Assembly (NCBI GenBank): GCA_037957365.1
Contig: JARHVA010001190.1
Coordinates: forward strand, 1,935,001 to 1,999,000
DNA: 64,000 nucleotides
From: Torreya grandis
Lineage: Eukaryota > Streptophyta > Pinopsida > Cupressales > Taxaceae
Direction: 5' to 3'
The translations under genes were made by a program, and so were the position numbers. Positions 63,788 through 64,000 of this stretch are shown here, piece by piece. A model generated the notes under the pieces. It did not search any database and was not told the origin of the DNA. It was given only the letters and a program-made list of their open reading frames with translations. Numbering within the stretch: the first letter of the stretch is position 1; each line of letters opens with the position of its first letter.

Positions 63788-64000
63788 TGTGTGTTCTTTA
63801 TAAGGTTGTTTAAGAATCTTCACTTAAGTGATAGCATAGTAACTCTTCAAATATTTTGGGTGACATTATAGCTTACGAGAACCTATAGATATAGTTATCT
63901 CCCTTGATGCATCACTTAAGAGCTAAAAACTAAGCTACTACTTCTAAGATAAAATGGAGAGAAAAATAAAATCAAACTAAAATAGGGAGGTGATGCACCA
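63788..64000 (-). repeat. Element C, 5' LTR (first 213 bp)
   Basis: Begins TGTGTGTTC on the plus strand and matches 56189-56420, ending at the window edge in 'ggaggtgatgcacca'. Confidence 0.85.

Larger units (their letters stand above)
56189..64000 (-). mobile_element. Element C: giant-LTR relative of element A, cut by window edge
   Basis: Same plan and orientation as A: a ~4.6-kb 3' LTR (56189-60819), a 2.97-kb internal region with the same minus-strand ORF, the same primer-site type, and the first 213 bp of the 5' LTR at the right edge. Both LTR starts share 'cttcacttaagtgatagcat' or 'cctcacttaagtgatagcat', and 'ggaggtgatgcacca'. No pol is visible. Divergence from A is large, so A and C are separate old insertions of one family. 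Confidence 0.8.

Noticed and set aside
1..64000. CRISPR array, bacterial operon or phage genes
   Set aside because: There is no array of short spaced repeats, no ribosome binding sites ahead of long frames, and all recognisable proteins are plant retroelement relics.

Overview
This window is a gene-free, transposon-filled stretch of a large plant nuclear genome. The sequence is very A+T-rich and visibly poor in CpG, and no intact cellular gene, tRNA or rRNA gene was recognised. What can be recognised are decayed plant retroelements: an L1-type LINE with a DUF4283-like ORF1, endonuclease, reverse transcriptase and RNase H; a Ty3/gypsy element; a short copia-like non-autonomous element; and two related elements with unusually long (about 5 kb) LTRs. 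Very long LTRs, old decayed copies and heavy C-to-T decay suggest a large-genome seed plant, perhaps a gymnosperm. That taxonomic guess is an inference from element style only.

Layout. 1-8.27 kb: AT-rich sequence with no gene, a four-copy ~366-bp tandem array (2.74-4.15 kb), a possible LTR/polypurine junction (1.32 kb) and a weak promoter-like stretch (5.7 kb). 8.27-14.78 kb: four tandem copies of a ~1.73-kb AT-rich unit, the last with an internal deletion. 14.8-17.05 kb: nothing recognised. 17.05-19.0 kb: minus-strand relic of an unrecognised protein ending in a coiled coil. 19.0-26.0 kb: minus-strand LINE whose 3' part is tandemly duplicated.

26.49-55.76 kb is a nest three levels deep. Outermost is gypsy element B (minus strand, ~2.5-kb LTRs at both ends, Gag and integrase C-terminus relics). 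Inside it lies giant-LTR element A (29.54-45.23 kb). Inside A's left LTR sits small element D (33.38-36.93 kb), with 335-bp LTRs, a 5-bp target duplication, a tRNA-Met-type primer site and a polypurine tract. A's right LTR preserves the matching empty site for D.

56.19-64.0 kb: element C, a relative of A in the same orientation, running off the right edge. A and C share ~5-kb LTRs, a 2.8-3.0-kb internal region, the same primer-site type, and the same minus-strand open reading frame of unrecognised family, with no reverse transcriptase or integrase. They look like a LARD-like non-autonomous family with its own conserved protein, and are the most interesting content here. C's LTR also holds a perfect 175-bp-arm palindrome around a TA tract, out of keeping with the decay of everything around it.
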